NCBI GenBank assembly: GCA_002389785.1
Contig: DGQS01000066.1
Location: 1-26,556 of the forward strand
Source of the DNA: Bacteroidetes bacterium UBA4408
Lineage (GTDB): Bacteria > Bacteroidota > Bacteroidia > UBA4408
DNA: 26,556 bases
Direction of reading: 5' to 3'
A model generated the notes under the pieces. It made no database searches. It saw nothing but the letters and a program-made list of their open reading frames with translations, and was not told where the DNA came from. The position numbers were made by a program, and so were the translations under genes. Positions 26,268 to 26,556 of the stretch are shown piece after piece (the first letter of the stretch is position 1; every line of letters starts with the position of its first letter).

Positions 26268-26556
26268 TGCTTAATTTTATAGTTTAGGCACTAATTAGTC
26301 TAAAAAGTTTCATTCTGCTTTATTACTCGCGATGGTTTAAGGGTTAAGAAGTTACTTCACGTCAGTAAGGTTCTAGTACTTGGTTCAATGTCAGCAGCGT
26401 CGCTATAGCTAATCCTGAATTGTTATACTGTTATTTCGTAGTTGAATTTTTAAATACAACTTTTTGAACACCTATAAAACTTTCCTAATTAGAAGTGAAA
26501 CGGCCTTCTCGCTAAACTGCTATCACATGTTTTTTGAGTCAAAATTGACCTTTATA
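26268..26556. other. Terminal 289 bp, no gene recognised
   Basis: I see no credible ORF, hairpin, exact -7 box or RNA gene here. It lies upstream of the leftward lipoprotein gene, so its left part probably carries that promoter. Confidence 0.5.

Overview
The window comes from an AT-rich member of the Bacteroidota. The evidence is a type IX secretion (T9SS) type B sorting domain, a PorP/SprF-family protein, a PorE-like OmpA protein, TAnnTTTG-type -7 promoter boxes, few recognisable Shine-Dalgarno sites, and several signal peptidase I substrates with a predicted Gln at mature position 1. I see no rRNA, tRNA, insertion sequence, CRISPR array or phage gene.

Left part (1-4945, all minus strand): the 5' part of a B12-binding-like/radical SAM protein that runs off the left edge; a dCMP deaminase 3 bp upstream of it; a lipoprotein glutaminyl cyclase of the bacterial M28-like type; cysteinyl-tRNA synthetase; and a secreted MORN-repeat protein with its own likely promoter.

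Centre (5037-18370, minus strand): a three-gene cluster that dominates the window. It encodes a 3,289-residue secreted protein made of 32 tandem repeats of about 97 residues and a C-terminal T9SS type B sorting domain. A PorP/SprF protein follows 27 bp downstream, and a TPR/beta-propeller/carboxypeptidase-regulatory/OmpA protein follows 17 bp after that. The likely division of labour is a giant surface adhesin, its outer-membrane partner and a peptidoglycan-anchored periplasmic partner. Repeats 23-30 show an alternating two-repeat pattern and a cysteine swap, which I consider the most novel observation here.

Right part: a divergent 377-bp spacer leads into homogentisate dioxygenase and 4-hydroxyphenylpyruvate dioxygenase (tyrosine breakdown, plus strand). 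Then come a small P-loop kinase-like protein (minus), an MFS transporter and a CoA-binding protein (plus), a four-helix membrane protein, an Ntn-type amidase fused to four membrane helices, and an FG-GAP-like lipoprotein (all minus). The last 289 bp hold no recognisable gene.

A functional thread links separate regions. The glutaminyl cyclase at 1365-2360 would cyclise N-terminal Gln on exported proteins, and all three proteins of the giant adhesin cluster are predicted to begin with Gln after signal peptide removal.
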